DNA of 35,316 bases from Alphaproteobacteria bacterium (GTDB lineage Bacteria > Pseudomonadota > Alphaproteobacteria > SMXQ01), in NCBI GenBank assembly GCA_004356985.1, contig SMXQ01000038.1:1-35316 (forward strand), given 5' to 3'. The position numbers and the translations under genes were made by a program. Under the pieces are notes generated by a model. It had not been told where the DNA came from. It made no database searches and was given only the letters and a program-made list of their open reading frames with translations. Numbering within the stretch: position 1 is the stretch's first letter; every line of letters starts with the position of its first letter. Positions 1-7,470 of the stretch are shown one piece after another.

Positions 1-30
1 ACCATTGAGGATCAAGACCTTGGAACTCAT
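1..30 (-). CDS. aroQ: 3-dehydroquinate dehydratase type II, N-terminus only
   Basis: Only the first ten codons are inside the window; on the minus strand they read MSSKVLILNG. This matches the usual start of type II dehydroquinases (KVLILNGPNLN), shikimate-pathway enzymes that convert 3-dehydroquinate to 3-dehydroshikimate. An AGGGGA Shine-Dalgarno-like stretch lies about ten bases upstream of the ATG. The call rests on a very short but characteristic motif; the rest of the gene lies left of the window. Confidence 0.7.
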   Translation of the reverse strand, partial: MSSKVLILNG

Positions 31-55
31 GGCGCTTTCGTTCCCCTACGCGGAC

Positions 56-77
56 CGGCCCCTTGCTTCCGGGGCCG
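56..77. other. GC-rich inverted repeat in the divergent spacer
   Basis: A perfect 7-bp stem (CGGCCCC / GGGGCCG) with an 8-nt loop lies in the spacer between the leftward aroQ start and the rightward PAS gene. There is no T-tract, so it is not a standard terminator. It could be a leader structure of aroQ or chance in GC-rich DNA. Apart from this and the short leader ORF at 243, I see no gene between 31 and 276. Confidence 0.25.
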
Positions 78-242
78 CGGAGTGTGGACGTTTATAGCAT
101 GGGGTGGGGGGTACGCAACGCCGCCATTGCCCCCCGTGCCGCCCGATTCCGGCCTCGCCCGCGGGGCCAGGGGTGCCGGCCGGCCACGTCCTTGTTTACA
201 GGACTTTAACGCAAATCGTTTTTGATTGGAGGATTACTAAAC

Positions 243-302
243 ATGTTGGTGCGGCAACACGCGCGAGGATTCGGCTTTGGCGACCAACACAGACCTACGT
301 GA
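243..302 (+). CDS. possible 19-residue leader ORF overlapping the PAS gene start
   Basis: An ATG at 243 has a very good Shine-Dalgarno sequence (GGAGG at about 229-233, within TTGGAGGATTAC) and opens a 19-codon frame ending in TGA at 300-302. The frame overlaps the TTG start of the PAS gene in another frame. It may be a translated leader that couples to the PAS gene, or the PAS gene may really begin here with a frameshift or sequence error between 243 and 277. No conserved peptide is recognised. Confidence 0.3.
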   Translation: MLVRQHARGFGFGDQHRPT

Positions 303-729
303 ACGTCGTCTGGTGCAGCGCCTTCTCGCCTATTGGCGTGATCTCGCGCCCGAAGGACGACTGCCCGCGGCCCATGGTATCCAGCCGGCCGACCTCGCGG
401 ACTTGTGGCCCGCCTGTTTCATCTTGGATATCGGCGGACCCAAGCCTGTCTTCGCCTATGTGGGCGCCCTCCATGTCGCCCATCATGGCCGTGACCTTAG
501 CGGGCGGCCGACCGAGGAGGCGGGGGTGGGCACGCTGCTTGGGCGCTCCGTCGAATACCTGGATGAGGTCCTGAGCCTCAAGGTTCCCATCACCTACGGG
601 GGAACCTTCACCGGTGCGGACGGCGAACCCGTTGCCTATCGCAGTATCCTGCTTCCCCTGTCCGACGACGGCGAGGCGATCGATGGCATTCTCGGCGGCG
701 CCAACTGCCGCCTCGATGAATTCAAATGA
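277..729 (+). CDS. small PAS-domain protein
   Basis: This 150-residue soluble protein has the look of the single-domain PAS proteins common in Rhodospirillales. An N-terminal helix (LVQRLLAYWRDLAPEGRLPA) leads into a sensor core with the LWPACFILDI strand around residues 43-52, a GRS helix and a C-terminal YRSILLPLSDDG / GILGG beta segment. There is no kinase, cyclase or output domain, so it is probably a stand-alone sensor or adaptor. The start is TTG at 277 with GAGGA six bases upstream; a stop at 238-240 bounds the frame and no in-frame ATG exists. The membrane protein at 759 follows after 29 nt and may be co-transcribed. Confidence 0.7.
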   Translation: MATNTDLRERRLVQRLLAYWRDLAPEGRLPAAHGIQPADLADLWPACFILDIGGPKPVFAYVGALHVAHHGRDLSGRPTEEAGVGTLLGRSVEYLDEVLSLKVPITYGGTFTGADGEPVAYRSILLPLSDDGEAIDGILGGANCRLDEFK

Positions 730-758
730 AGCGGTGGCCGTGAACCAAGGCATGCATC

Positions 759-1220
759 GTGGCTAAGCTGACGGTCTTCGAGATCCACATCCTTAGGGAC
801 GACGGATGGAAAATCGAATCGATTTACGATGACCGGGAACTCGCGGTCATGGAGGGTGAGCGCATGGGACGTTCCCCCCGTTACAAAGTGGTGCGTGTGG
901 TCGAGGAGACTTTTGATGAGGAAACCGAAAAGGCCAGCACCCGGACCATCTATCGTTCCACCAATGAGCAGCCGCCAATCGGAGCCACGGAGCCGCCGAC
1001 GCCGGAGGTGATCGAGGTCTTGCGCCGCCGCCGCCTCAGCGCCGGCAGAACGCCGCCGCCGCCGGAGGTGATCGACGAATTGCGCCACCGCCGCCGCGCC
1101 AGCAGCAGAACGCCGCCGAAAAAGAGCATGGCCAAACAAATCCTAGGAAAGACTTTTCTGTTCGTGGCCATCATAGGGGCCGCCCTCGGACTGGTTTACG
1201 TCCTGAATTCCATTATTTAG
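759..1220 (+). CDS. C-terminally membrane-anchored protein with basic tandem repeats
   Basis: This 153-residue protein of unknown function starts at GTG 759 with AAGG eight bases upstream. The N-terminal 60 residues form a small domain (TVFEIHILRDDGWKIES, RYKVVRVVEETFDEET) resembling uncharacterised alphaproteobacterial proteins. A linker follows with two copies of a 20-residue unit (PEVIEVLRRRR / PEVIDELRHRR, each ending RTPP), then KKSMAKQILGK and one hydrophobic helix at residues 131-153. The topology suggests a tail-anchored inner-membrane protein with a cytosolic, arginine-rich stalk that could bind nucleic acid or acidic lipid. That role is inference only. Confidence 0.65.
   Translation: MAKLTVFEIHILRDDGWKIESIYDDRELAVMEGERMGRSPRYKVVRVVEETFDEETEKASTRTIYRSTNEQPPIGATEPPTPEVIEVLRRRRLSAGRTPPPPEVIDELRHRRRASSRTPPKKSMAKQILGKTFLFVAIIGAALGLVYVLNSII
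999..1118 (+). repeat. 60-bp in-frame tandem duplication
   Basis: Two 60-nt units (999-1058 and 1059-1118) start with CGCCGGAGGTGATCGA-like sequence and end CAGAACGCCGCCG. Each encodes 20 residues of the linker of the membrane protein at 759. The units differ at several positions, so the duplication is not brand new, but the period is exact. Confidence 0.85.
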
Positions 1221-1354
1221 GGGCCGCGCCGTGCGGTCTCCCCGGGCCGGCGGGATCGGCTGATTCGGCGCCCCGAATCCCGGTGGGGCGGGGGTTCCTC
1301 GGTGCCCTCGGGCCCAGGGGGGGCTCGGCAAGGCAAAAAAAACCTGCCGGCGGT

Positions 1355-1384
1355 TTGGCCTTGGCTTCGCCGATCGTCTATAAT
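1355..1384 (+). promoter_or_regulatory. sigma-70-type promoter for thiSG
   Basis: TTGGCC at 1355-1360, an 18-nt spacer and a consensus TATAAT at 1379-1384. Transcription would begin near 1391, giving a leader of about 60 nt before the thiSG ATG. The rest of the 1221-1451 spacer holds only GC-rich hairpins and an A8 run at 1335-1342. No THI-box elements (CTGAGA, ACCCT...GATC) are seen, so a TPP riboswitch is not supported. Confidence 0.55.
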
Positions 1385-1451
1385 CGCCGCCATCGGTTAG
1401 TCCCGGCTTTGAAGACCGGGGCCGCCGGGGTATGCCGAGCCGGGAGAGCCC

Positions 1452-2447
1452 ATGGACAACCACATTATCGTCAATGGCGAGGAGCGCGCCTTTTCAGGGG
1501 ACGAAAGCGTCGAGAGCCTGCTTGCCGCCCTCGGCATCGATGCGCGCAAGGTCGCGGTCGAACTCAATCTCGAGATCGTGCCCCGTTCGTCCTATCTCGA
1601 TACCCGGCTCAACGGCGGCGACCGGCTGGAGATCGTCCATTTCATCGGCGGCGGCGCCGACGACCTTGCGGTCGCGGATCCCGAGCCCCTGGAAGTGGCG
1701 GGGGTAAGCTATCGCTCGCGGCTGTTGGTGGGGACCGGCAAGTACAAGGATTTCGAGGAAACCGCCCGGGCCATCGAGGCGTCGGGCGCGGAGATCGTGA
1801 CCGTTGCCGTGCGCCGGGTCAATATCACCGACCCCTCCCAGCCCATGCTGGTCGATTTCGTCGATCCCAAGCGCTACACCTACCTGCCCAACACCGCCGG
1901 CTGTTACACCGCGGACGAGGCCGTGCGCACGCTGCGCCTGGCCCGCGAGGCCGGCGGCTGGGACCTGGTGAAGCTCGAGGTGCTGGGCGATCAAAAGACC
2001 CTGTATCCGGACATGCCCGCGACGGTGGCCGCCGCCGATACCTTGATCAAGGAGGGCTTCAAGGTGATGGTCTATTGCACCGACGACCCGATCCAGGCCA
2101 AGCGGTTGGAGGATATCGGCTGTGTCGCCATCATGCCCCTGGCGGCTCCCATCGGTTCCGGCCTGGGCATCCAGAACCCCGTCACCATCCGCATCATCGT
2201 GGAAAACGCGTCGGTGCCGGTGTTGGTGGATGCCGGTGTCGGCACCGCGTCCGATGCCGCCATCGCCATGGAACTGGGCTGCGACGGGGTGTTGATGAAT
2301 ACCGCCATCGCCGAAGCCGGCGACCCCATTGCCATGGCCCGGGCCATGAAACTGGCGATCGAGGCCGGGCGGCTCGCCTACCTGGCCCGGCGCATGCCCA
2401 AGAAACTTTACGCCGACCCGTCATCTCCGCTTGCGGGCCTGATCTGA
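1452..2447 (+). CDS. thiSG: fused sulfur carrier ThiS / thiazole synthase ThiG
   Basis: The 331-residue fusion makes the thiazole phosphate moiety of thiamine. Residues 1-68 are a ThiS-like ubiquitin fold ending HFIGGG, whose diglycine normally carries the thiocarboxylate. Residues about 80-331 are a ThiG TIM barrel with RLLVGTGKY, the Schiff-base lysine in VKLEVLGD (K174), and the C-terminal [12 protein letters not shown] phosphate-binding and [11 protein letters not shown] motifs. The ATG at 1452 follows GGGAGAG. The carrier diglycine is internal, so the fusion either acts differently or is cut. Bifunctional ThiS/ThiG proteins are known in alphaproteobacteria. No thiO, thiC or thiE lies beside it here. 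Confidence 0.93.
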   Translation: MDNHIIVNGEERAFSGDESVESLLAALGIDARKVAVELNLEIVPRSSYLDTRLNGGDRLEIVHFIGGGADDLAVADPEPLEVAGVSYRSRLLVGTGKYKDFEETARAIEASGAEIVTVAVRRVNITDPSQPMLVDFVDPKRYTYLPNTAGCYTADEAVRTLRLAREAGGWDLVKLEVLGDQKTLYPDMPATVAAADTLIKEGFKVMVYCTDDPIQAKRLEDIGCVAIMPLAAPIGSGLGIQNPVTIRIIVENASVPVLVDAGVGTASDAAIAMELGCDGVLMNTAIAEAGDPIAMARAMKLAIEAGRLAYLARRMPKKLYADPSSPLAGLI

Positions 2448-2520
2448 AACGCTTCTCTGAAGGTGTGCCCGGCGCCGGTGCGCATGACCGCCGCTGGGGC
2501 GGCCACGGGGGCGCAGTGCC

Positions 2521-3666
2521 ATGACCGAAAAAATCAAGCGCTTCCTAACTAAAAACCGGCTTGCTACGCCGGCGCTGGTGGTCGACCTGGAGCGGGTGGT
2601 GGACAATTACCAAAGCCTCGCGCGGCTTTTGCCGGGAGCGGAAATCTATTACGCCATCAAGGCCAATCCGGCGCCGCCGGTCCTCCAGGCGCTGGCCGGC
2701 CTCGGCGCCCATTTCGATGCCGCCTCTATCTTCGAGATTCGCGCGGCGCTGGCCACCGGCGCGCCGCCCCACCGCATCTCCTTCGGCAACACCATCAAGA
2801 AAGCGGACGACATCGCCGCGGCGGCGCGGCTGGGGATCGGCCTTTATGCCTTCGATGCCGCCGGCGAGCTGGAAAAGCTCGCCCGTTGCGCGCCCGGCGC
2901 GCGGGTCTATTGCCGCCTGTTGATGACCAACCACAGCGCCCGATGGCCGACCTCGCGAAAGTTCGGCTGCGATATGGAGATGGCGTTGGATCTCCTGGTC
3001 GCGGCGCGGCGCTTGGGGCTCGATCCCTACGGCTTGTCCTTCCACGTGGGCTCCCAGCAGACCGATCTCGGCCAATGGGATATCGCCATCGCCCGCACCA
3101 AGCTTTTGTTCACCTCCCTCCAGGAGGCGGGGATCGAGCTTTCCATGGTCAATCTCGGCGGCGGCCTGCCGGTGGCCTATGGGGGCGGCCCCGGGGCCCC
3201 GCCGGTGCCGGCGCTGGAGGCCGGCTGCCGGGCCATCGCCGACGCGCTTTCGCGCCATTTCGGCAATCACCTGCCGCGGGTGATCGTCGAGCCGGGCCGC
3301 GCCCTGGTGGGCGATGCCGGGGTCATCGAGGCCGAAGTGGTGCTGATTTCCCATAAGGGCTATGGCGACCAAAGGCGCTGGGTCTACCTGGATATCGGCA
3401 AGTTCGGCGGCCTCGCGGAAACCGTGGATGAATGCATCCTTTATGCCATCGAGACCGATCGCCGTGGCGGGCCCACCGGGCCGGTGGTGCTGGCCGGTCC
3501 CACCTGCGACGAGACCGATGTGCTCTACGACCGGGCGGGCTACCTTCTGCCGCTCGACCTGGCGGTGGGCGACCGCGTACGCATCCTCGCCGCCGGGGCC
3601 TATACTGCCAGTTATTGTTCGGTCGGGTTCAACGGCTTTCCACCGTTGGCGGAGCACTACATCTAG
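2521..3666 (+). CDS. type III PLP-dependent ornithine/lysine-type decarboxylase
   Basis: This 381-residue enzyme has the alanine-racemase-like fold of eukaryotic-type ornithine decarboxylase and is expected to convert ornithine (or lysine) to putrescine (or cadaverine). Visible active-site motifs are the PLP lysine in YYAIKANP (K47), HVGSQ (175-179), the glycine loop NLGGGLP, EPGR (257-260, phosphate and pyridine contacts), the substrate-site GPTCDETDVLY (C329, D330) and the dimer-interface tyrosine in AYTASYCSVGFNGFPP (Y361). The CDETD variant leaves ornithine versus lysine preference open. Diaminopimelate decarboxylase is less likely on length and the CDE motif. It starts 73 nt after thiSG. 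Confidence 0.88.
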   Translation: MTEKIKRFLTKNRLATPALVVDLERVVDNYQSLARLLPGAEIYYAIKANPAPPVLQALAGLGAHFDAASIFEIRAALATGAPPHRISFGNTIKKADDIAAAARLGIGLYAFDAAGELEKLARCAPGARVYCRLLMTNHSARWPTSRKFGCDMEMALDLLVAARRLGLDPYGLSFHVGSQQTDLGQWDIAIARTKLLFTSLQEAGIELSMVNLGGGLPVAYGGGPGAPPVPALEAGCRAIADALSRHFGNHLPRVIVEPGRALVGDAGVIEAEVVLISHKGYGDQRRWVYLDIGKFGGLAETVDECILYAIETDRRGGPTGPVVLAGPTCDETDVLYDRAGYLLPLDLAVGDRVRILAAGAYTASYCSVGFNGFPPLAEHYI

Positions 3667-3738
3667 ACGCCGGTTGGGCCGGGGATGCCGGGGACCGAAG
3701 GCGGGACGAAGCGAAGCCAGGTAAGGAAAGGGGAGTCC

Positions 3739-4383
3739 ATGCTTCTGTACGACTACTTCCGGTCATCGGCCAGCTTCCGCGTCCGTATCGGCCTGAACCT
3801 CAAGGGGATCGTGACCGAGCGCGCCTCGGTGCACCTGTTGAAGGATGGCGGCGCGCAGTTCGCCGACGCCTTCACGGCCCTCAATCCGCAGCAATTGGTG
3901 CCGGTGCTCGAAGATGGCGACGCCACATTGATCCAGTCCATGGCGATCCTCGAATACCTCGACGAGACCCATCCGTCGCCGCCCTTCCTGCCCCAGGGCG
4001 CGGCGGCGCGGTGCCGGGTCCGGGCGCTGGCCCAGGTGATCGCCTGCGACCTCCACCCGCTGGACAATCTCAGGGTGCTCAAATACCTCAAGGACCAGCT
4101 CGGCCGCACCGAGGACCAGCGCAACGCCTGGTACCGCCATTGGGTGGCCAAGGGCCTGGGCGCCTTCGAGGCGCTGGTAGCCGGACACGGCGATACCGGC
4201 AGCTTCTGCCATGGCGCCGCGCCGGGCCTCGCCGATATCGCCCTGGTGCCGCAAATCTTCAATGCCAGGCGGTTCGACTGCCCGCTCGACGACTATCCCA
4301 CGGTCATGGCGATCTTCGAGAACTGCATGGCGGTGGCGGCCTTCGATGCCGCCCAGCCCGACAACCAGCCCGACGCCGGATAA
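3739..4383 (+). CDS. maiA: maleylacetoacetate isomerase / zeta-class GST
   Basis: The 214-residue cytosolic glutathione S-transferase matches maleylacetoacetate isomerases of tyrosine and homogentisate breakdown, which isomerise maleylacetoacetate to fumarylacetoacetate. The N-terminal thioredoxin fold has the zeta-type glutathione site SSASFRVRIGLNLK, where the classical SSCS is SSAS. NPQQLVPVLEDG and QSMAILEYLDE follow. The helical C-terminal domain has DLHPLDNLRVLKYL and GLADIALVPQIFNARRF. The ATG at 3739 is preceded by AAGGGGAG; an upstream in-frame start at 3685 adds 18 unsupported residues. No other tyrosine-catabolism gene is adjacent, so a general GST role remains possible. Confidence 0.85.
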   Translation: MLLYDYFRSSASFRVRIGLNLKGIVTERASVHLLKDGGAQFADAFTALNPQQLVPVLEDGDATLIQSMAILEYLDETHPSPPFLPQGAAARCRVRALAQVIACDLHPLDNLRVLKYLKDQLGRTEDQRNAWYRHWVAKGLGAFEALVAGHGDTGSFCHGAAPGLADIALVPQIFNARRFDCPLDDYPTVMAIFENCMAVAAFDAAQPDNQPDAG

Positions 4384-4417
4384 CGGCTCGGGCAAACCCC
4401 CGCCAAATCGAGCCGTT
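4382..4417. terminator. hairpin between convergent maiA and M48 genes
   Basis: A perfect 9-bp inverted repeat, AACGGCTCG at 4382-4390 and CGAGCCGTT at 4409-4417, has an 18-nt loop. It begins inside the maiA stop codon and ends 14 nt before the stop of the opposing protease gene. The position suits a shared 3'-end structure, but there is no T-tract on either strand, so intrinsic termination is uncertain. Confidence 0.4.
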
Positions 4418-4431
4418 CGGCCGGATGACGG

Positions 4432-5799
4432 CTAGCGCCGGTGGCGCCGTTTCTTGCGCCGGTCCTTGGCCAGGCGCTTGATGTCCTGGGCCCGGAGCCA
4501 GCCGGCGGATCCCCGGGCAAGCTTTCGCTGGGCGCGGGCCACGTGGTACAACGCGTCCTTGAGCCGGCCCCGGACCAGGGACATTTCCGCCAGCGCCAGC
4601 GCGCTCATGGCGAATTGGCCGTCGCGCCCATAGGCGATGCCCAGCTGATGCCAGCCCCGGGAATTATCAGGACTTTCGCGGGTCGCGAAAAGAAGGTGCC
4701 CGATGGCTTCCTTGACCAAGCCCCGATCACCCATGGCCAGCAGCGTGCGGGCCAGGTCGATGCGGATCAGGGCGGAGCTGGGGTCGAGCTTGACGGCCTG
4801 GCGGTAGGGCGCAAGGGCCTTTTTAATCCTGCCGGCCTCGAGCAGGGCCTGGCCCTTGAGCTCGAAGAAATACGCGTTGGAAGGCTCCTCGCGGATCAGC
4901 CCGTCCATGAGGGGCAACGCCCGGTCCAGGTCGTTTAACCGGTAATAGGCGATGGCCCGGGCATAGCGCGCGTTAATCGATCGGTCGGTGGCCGCGTAGG
5001 TCTTCAGGGTTCGCGCCGGCGGGTAAATGAAGGCGCGCAGCTTGGCCCGCATGCGGCGAAACATTTTTTCGAATTTGGGGTTGGCGGGCGCCTTGGTATA
5101 CGGCGACCTTTTGAGGTGCGATTCCACGTCCTGGAGCCGGTAGCGGGTGATGGGATGGGTCCGGACATAGATATCCTGACGGCTTGCCGGCAGCAATTCC
5201 TGGTCCTCGATGGTTTTGAAGAAGTCGGCCATGCCCTGGGCCGACTGTCCGGTGAGGTCCAGCAGTTTCATGGCCGCTTGGTCGGCCGCCGATTCCTGGG
5301 CCCGGCTAAAGGCCAGGACGGAGCCCATTGCGAGGCCCTGGCCTGCGGTTATGATGGCCGCGCCGGCTTTGCCGGAACCGGTCGCCGCCGCCGTCAGCAC
5401 GCCCAGAATGGTGGCCACCAACGCGGCCGTGCTGCCCGCCTTCAAACGCCCGGAAATGCGGCTGAGGTGGCCGCCCGCCATATGACCCGTTTCATGGGCG
5501 AGAACGCCGGTCAGTTCGCCGACATTCTTGACCTTGAGCAGCAAGCCTGTATGGAGGAACAGGTTTAGGCCGCCCGCGACAAAGGCGTTCAGCGCATCGT
5601 CGGCGACGAGGAATATTCGCACGTCGGCGCCGCGCAAGCCGGCCGCTTCAAACAGTGGCGCCGCGTAGGCGCGAATGGTATTTTCCACCTCGGTGTCGTG
5701 AATCAGCGTGGCACCGGCCGCATCCCGCCCCGTCAGGGGCATGACGAGAATCGCCGCTAGAAACAACGATATGGTCCGTGTTCGAATGAATCCCGACAT
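4432..5799 (-). CDS. periplasmic M48 metalloprotease with TPR tail (BepA-like)
   Basis: The 455-residue protein has a signal peptide (basic MSGFIRTRT, hydrophobic SLFLAAILVM). The M48 domain carries the zinc motif HETGH (102-106) inside AHETGHMAGGHLSR and the third ligand in SRAQESAADQAA (E169), and a hydrophobic glycine/alanine-rich segment at 125-165. TPR-type helices run from about residue 270 (ARAIAYYRLNDLDRALPL, KGQALLEAGRIKKALAPYRQAV). This is the BepA/YfgC architecture, linked in proteobacteria to outer-membrane protein quality control. The tail ends in a very basic run (KDRRKKRRHRR). Its ATG lies 14 bases inside the divergent GGT-like gene. Confidence 0.88.
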   Translation of the reverse strand: MSGFIRTRTISLFLAAILVMPLTGRDAAGATLIHDTEVENTIRAYAAPLFEAAGLRGADVRIFLVADDALNAFVAGGLNLFLHTGLLLKVKNVGELTGVLAHETGHMAGGHLSRISGRLKAGSTAALVATILGVLTAAATGSGKAGAAIITAGQGLAMGSVLAFSRAQESAADQAAMKLLDLTGQSAQGMADFFKTIEDQELLPASRQDIYVRTHPITRYRLQDVESHLKRSPYTKAPANPKFEKMFRRMRAKLRAFIYPPARTLKTYAATDRSINARYARAIAYYRLNDLDRALPLMDGLIREEPSNAYFFELKGQALLEAGRIKKALAPYRQAVKLDPSSALIRIDLARTLLAMGDRGLVKEAIGHLLFATRESPDNSRGWHQLGIAYGRDGQFAMSALALAEMSLVRGRLKDALYHVARAQRKLARGSAGWLRAQDIKRLAKDRRKKRRHRR

Positions 5800-7459
5800 T
5801 TTCCGCGCTCGCTGGTTCGCAGGCCAGCGTAGGCGGGCGCCCAGAGGGCGTCAAACAACAATCACCCTGGCCCTGCTTTGCGCCGCCGCCTTGATTCTTG
5901 GGGGCTGTGGCGTTCCGTCCATGTTCGCCACTCGGGCCGGTGACTTTGTCGCCGGCTTCACAAGCGCCGTCGCCGGCGACGAGCCGCAATCCGTCTTGAT
6001 CGCCCAGCAGGTTTTGGCCGCCGGGGGAAGCGCCGCCGACGCCGTTGTCGCCGGCTATTTCGCGATGTCGGTGGGCTTGCCTTCCGCCGCATCGCTGGGC
6101 GGCGGGGGGGTCTGCATGATCAGCGACGCCAGGACGCCAAGCGGCAAGGCCAAAAAGACCAAGCCAGCGGTCCAAACCCTGATCTTCACCCATGGCGGCG
6201 GCGCCAAGGTGGCCGCGCCCGGCAACCTGCGCGGGATGTACGCGCTTCACGCGAAATACGGCGAACTTTCCTGGGGGCGCTTGCTGGCCCCCGCGGAGAG
6301 CATGGCGCGGTTCGGCTTTACCGTGTCCAAGGCCATGGCGGTGGGGCTTCGGGCATCGTCGCGCCGCATCATGGCCGCGCCGGGGTTGCGGCTGATCTTC
6401 ACCGATGCCAGGGGCGCGCTGCTGCGGGCCGGCGACAGGCTTCGCCAGATCGATCTGGCGGCCACCCTTTCTCGGATCAGGCGGGCGCCGGGGCGGTTTA
6501 TCCGGGGCGCGCAGGCGGCGCGCCTGGCGGCGGCCTACCGGCAAGCGGGGGTGCCGCTGACGGCGGCCGAGGTTGAAAATCAGCGCCCCGAGTGGCAGCC
6601 GCCGATTTCGGTCCGGCGGCGCAACCAGTCGGCGGAGTTTCCCCCGACCCCGGCCGGCGTCGTGGCCGCGCAGATGTGGGCGGTGCTGTACCGGGACGGC
6701 TATTGGCGGGATGCCGATGACGCCGATAAGCCGCATTTGGTGGCCGAGGTGACGAGAAGGGTTTTCGCCGATACTGGTGTCGCCTTTTATCGTCCGTCGC
6801 GGGTCGTGAGGTCGGCGGGGACGTTGGTCGGCGCGGCGCGCATGGAACGGCTGATGGCGTCCTACCGGCCCGAGACGCGCACGCCATGGAAGGCGGGCGC
6901 GGCCGCGGCGCGGGCGGCGCCGGCGGGCCAGGGCTCGGCCGGGATCATCGCCGCCGACCGTTTCGGGCTGGCGGTGGCCTGTGCCTTTACCATGAACCGT
7001 CCCATGGGGGCCGCCCGTTTGGTCCCCCGCACGGGGATCGTCATGGCGGCGGCGCCGGATCATGCCGGTCGGGGCGCGGCCGTCCTCGGGCTGATGCTGC
7101 TGCGCCTGGAAAGTCAGAACCAACTCGAGTATTTGGCCGTCGCCACCGGTGGCGCGGCGGCTCCGGTGGCCCTGGTGACCACGGCGCTTGGCGTGATGGT
7201 GGACGGTTTCGGCCTCGAGGCCGTGCAAAGGCAGCCGCGCTATTTCAACGATGCCGTGCCCGACCGGGTCATGGTCGAGCGCGGGGCGGCGGGCGAGGCC
7301 GTCGCCAAGGGCCTCAGGGCCAAGGGCCACACGGTGCAAATGGTGCCGTCGTTCGGCCGCCTCAATGGCTTCATCTGTCCCCGGGGATTCGAGGGCGCGG
7401 AAAGCCGGTGCGAAGTCAGGACCGATCCCCGCGGCCTGGGCTTCGCCGAAGGCAAATAA
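5786..7459 (+). CDS. gamma-glutamyltransferase-family lipoprotein, divergent active site
   Basis: The 557-residue protein has a basic N-terminus, a hydrophobic segment and a lipobox LILGGC (C41), so it should be a lipoprotein. GGT-family hallmarks are GGSAADAVVAGYFAMSVGLP (80-100), ASLGGGG, an APGNLRGMYALHAKYGELSW-type block, and PLTAAEVEN. In the small-subunit start the usual TTHxSVVD is replaced by SAGIIAAD (384-391), with serine where the catalytic threonine is expected. Autoprocessing and transferase activity are therefore uncertain. No SD is obvious; ATG 5786 is the latest start that keeps the signal peptide. The aminotransferase follows after 11 nt. Confidence 0.78.
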   Translation: MNPDIFRARWFAGQRRRAPRGRQTTITLALLCAAALILGGCGVPSMFATRAGDFVAGFTSAVAGDEPQSVLIAQQVLAAGGSAADAVVAGYFAMSVGLPSAASLGGGGVCMISDARTPSGKAKKTKPAVQTLIFTHGGGAKVAAPGNLRGMYALHAKYGELSWGRLLAPAESMARFGFTVSKAMAVGLRASSRRIMAAPGLRLIFTDARGALLRAGDRLRQIDLAATLSRIRRAPGRFIRGAQAARLAAAYRQAGVPLTAAEVENQRPEWQPPISVRRRNQSAEFPPTPAGVVAAQMWAVLYRDGYWRDADDADKPHLVAEVTRRVFADTGVAFYRPSRVVRSAGTLVGAARMERLMASYRPETRTPWKAGAAAARAAPAGQGSAGIIAADRFGLAVACAFTMNRPMGAARLVPRTGIVMAAAPDHAGRGAAVLGLMLLRLESQNQLEYLAVATGGAAAPVALVTTALGVMVDGFGLEAVQRQPRYFNDAVPDRVMVERGAAGEAVAKGLRAKGHTVQMVPSFGRLNGFICPRGFEGAESRCEVRTDPRGLGFAEGK

Positions 7460-7470
7460 GGCCCGGGGCC

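Noticed and set aside
1221-1451. TPP riboswitch ahead of thiSG
   Set aside because: Conserved THI-box segments such as CTGAGA are absent; only an ordinary promoter and GC hairpins are visible.
5648-7339. 563-codon open frame on the minus strand across the GGT-like gene
   Set aside because: Arginine/proline/glycine-rich translation with no domain; a GC-rich shadow of the real gene on the plus strand.
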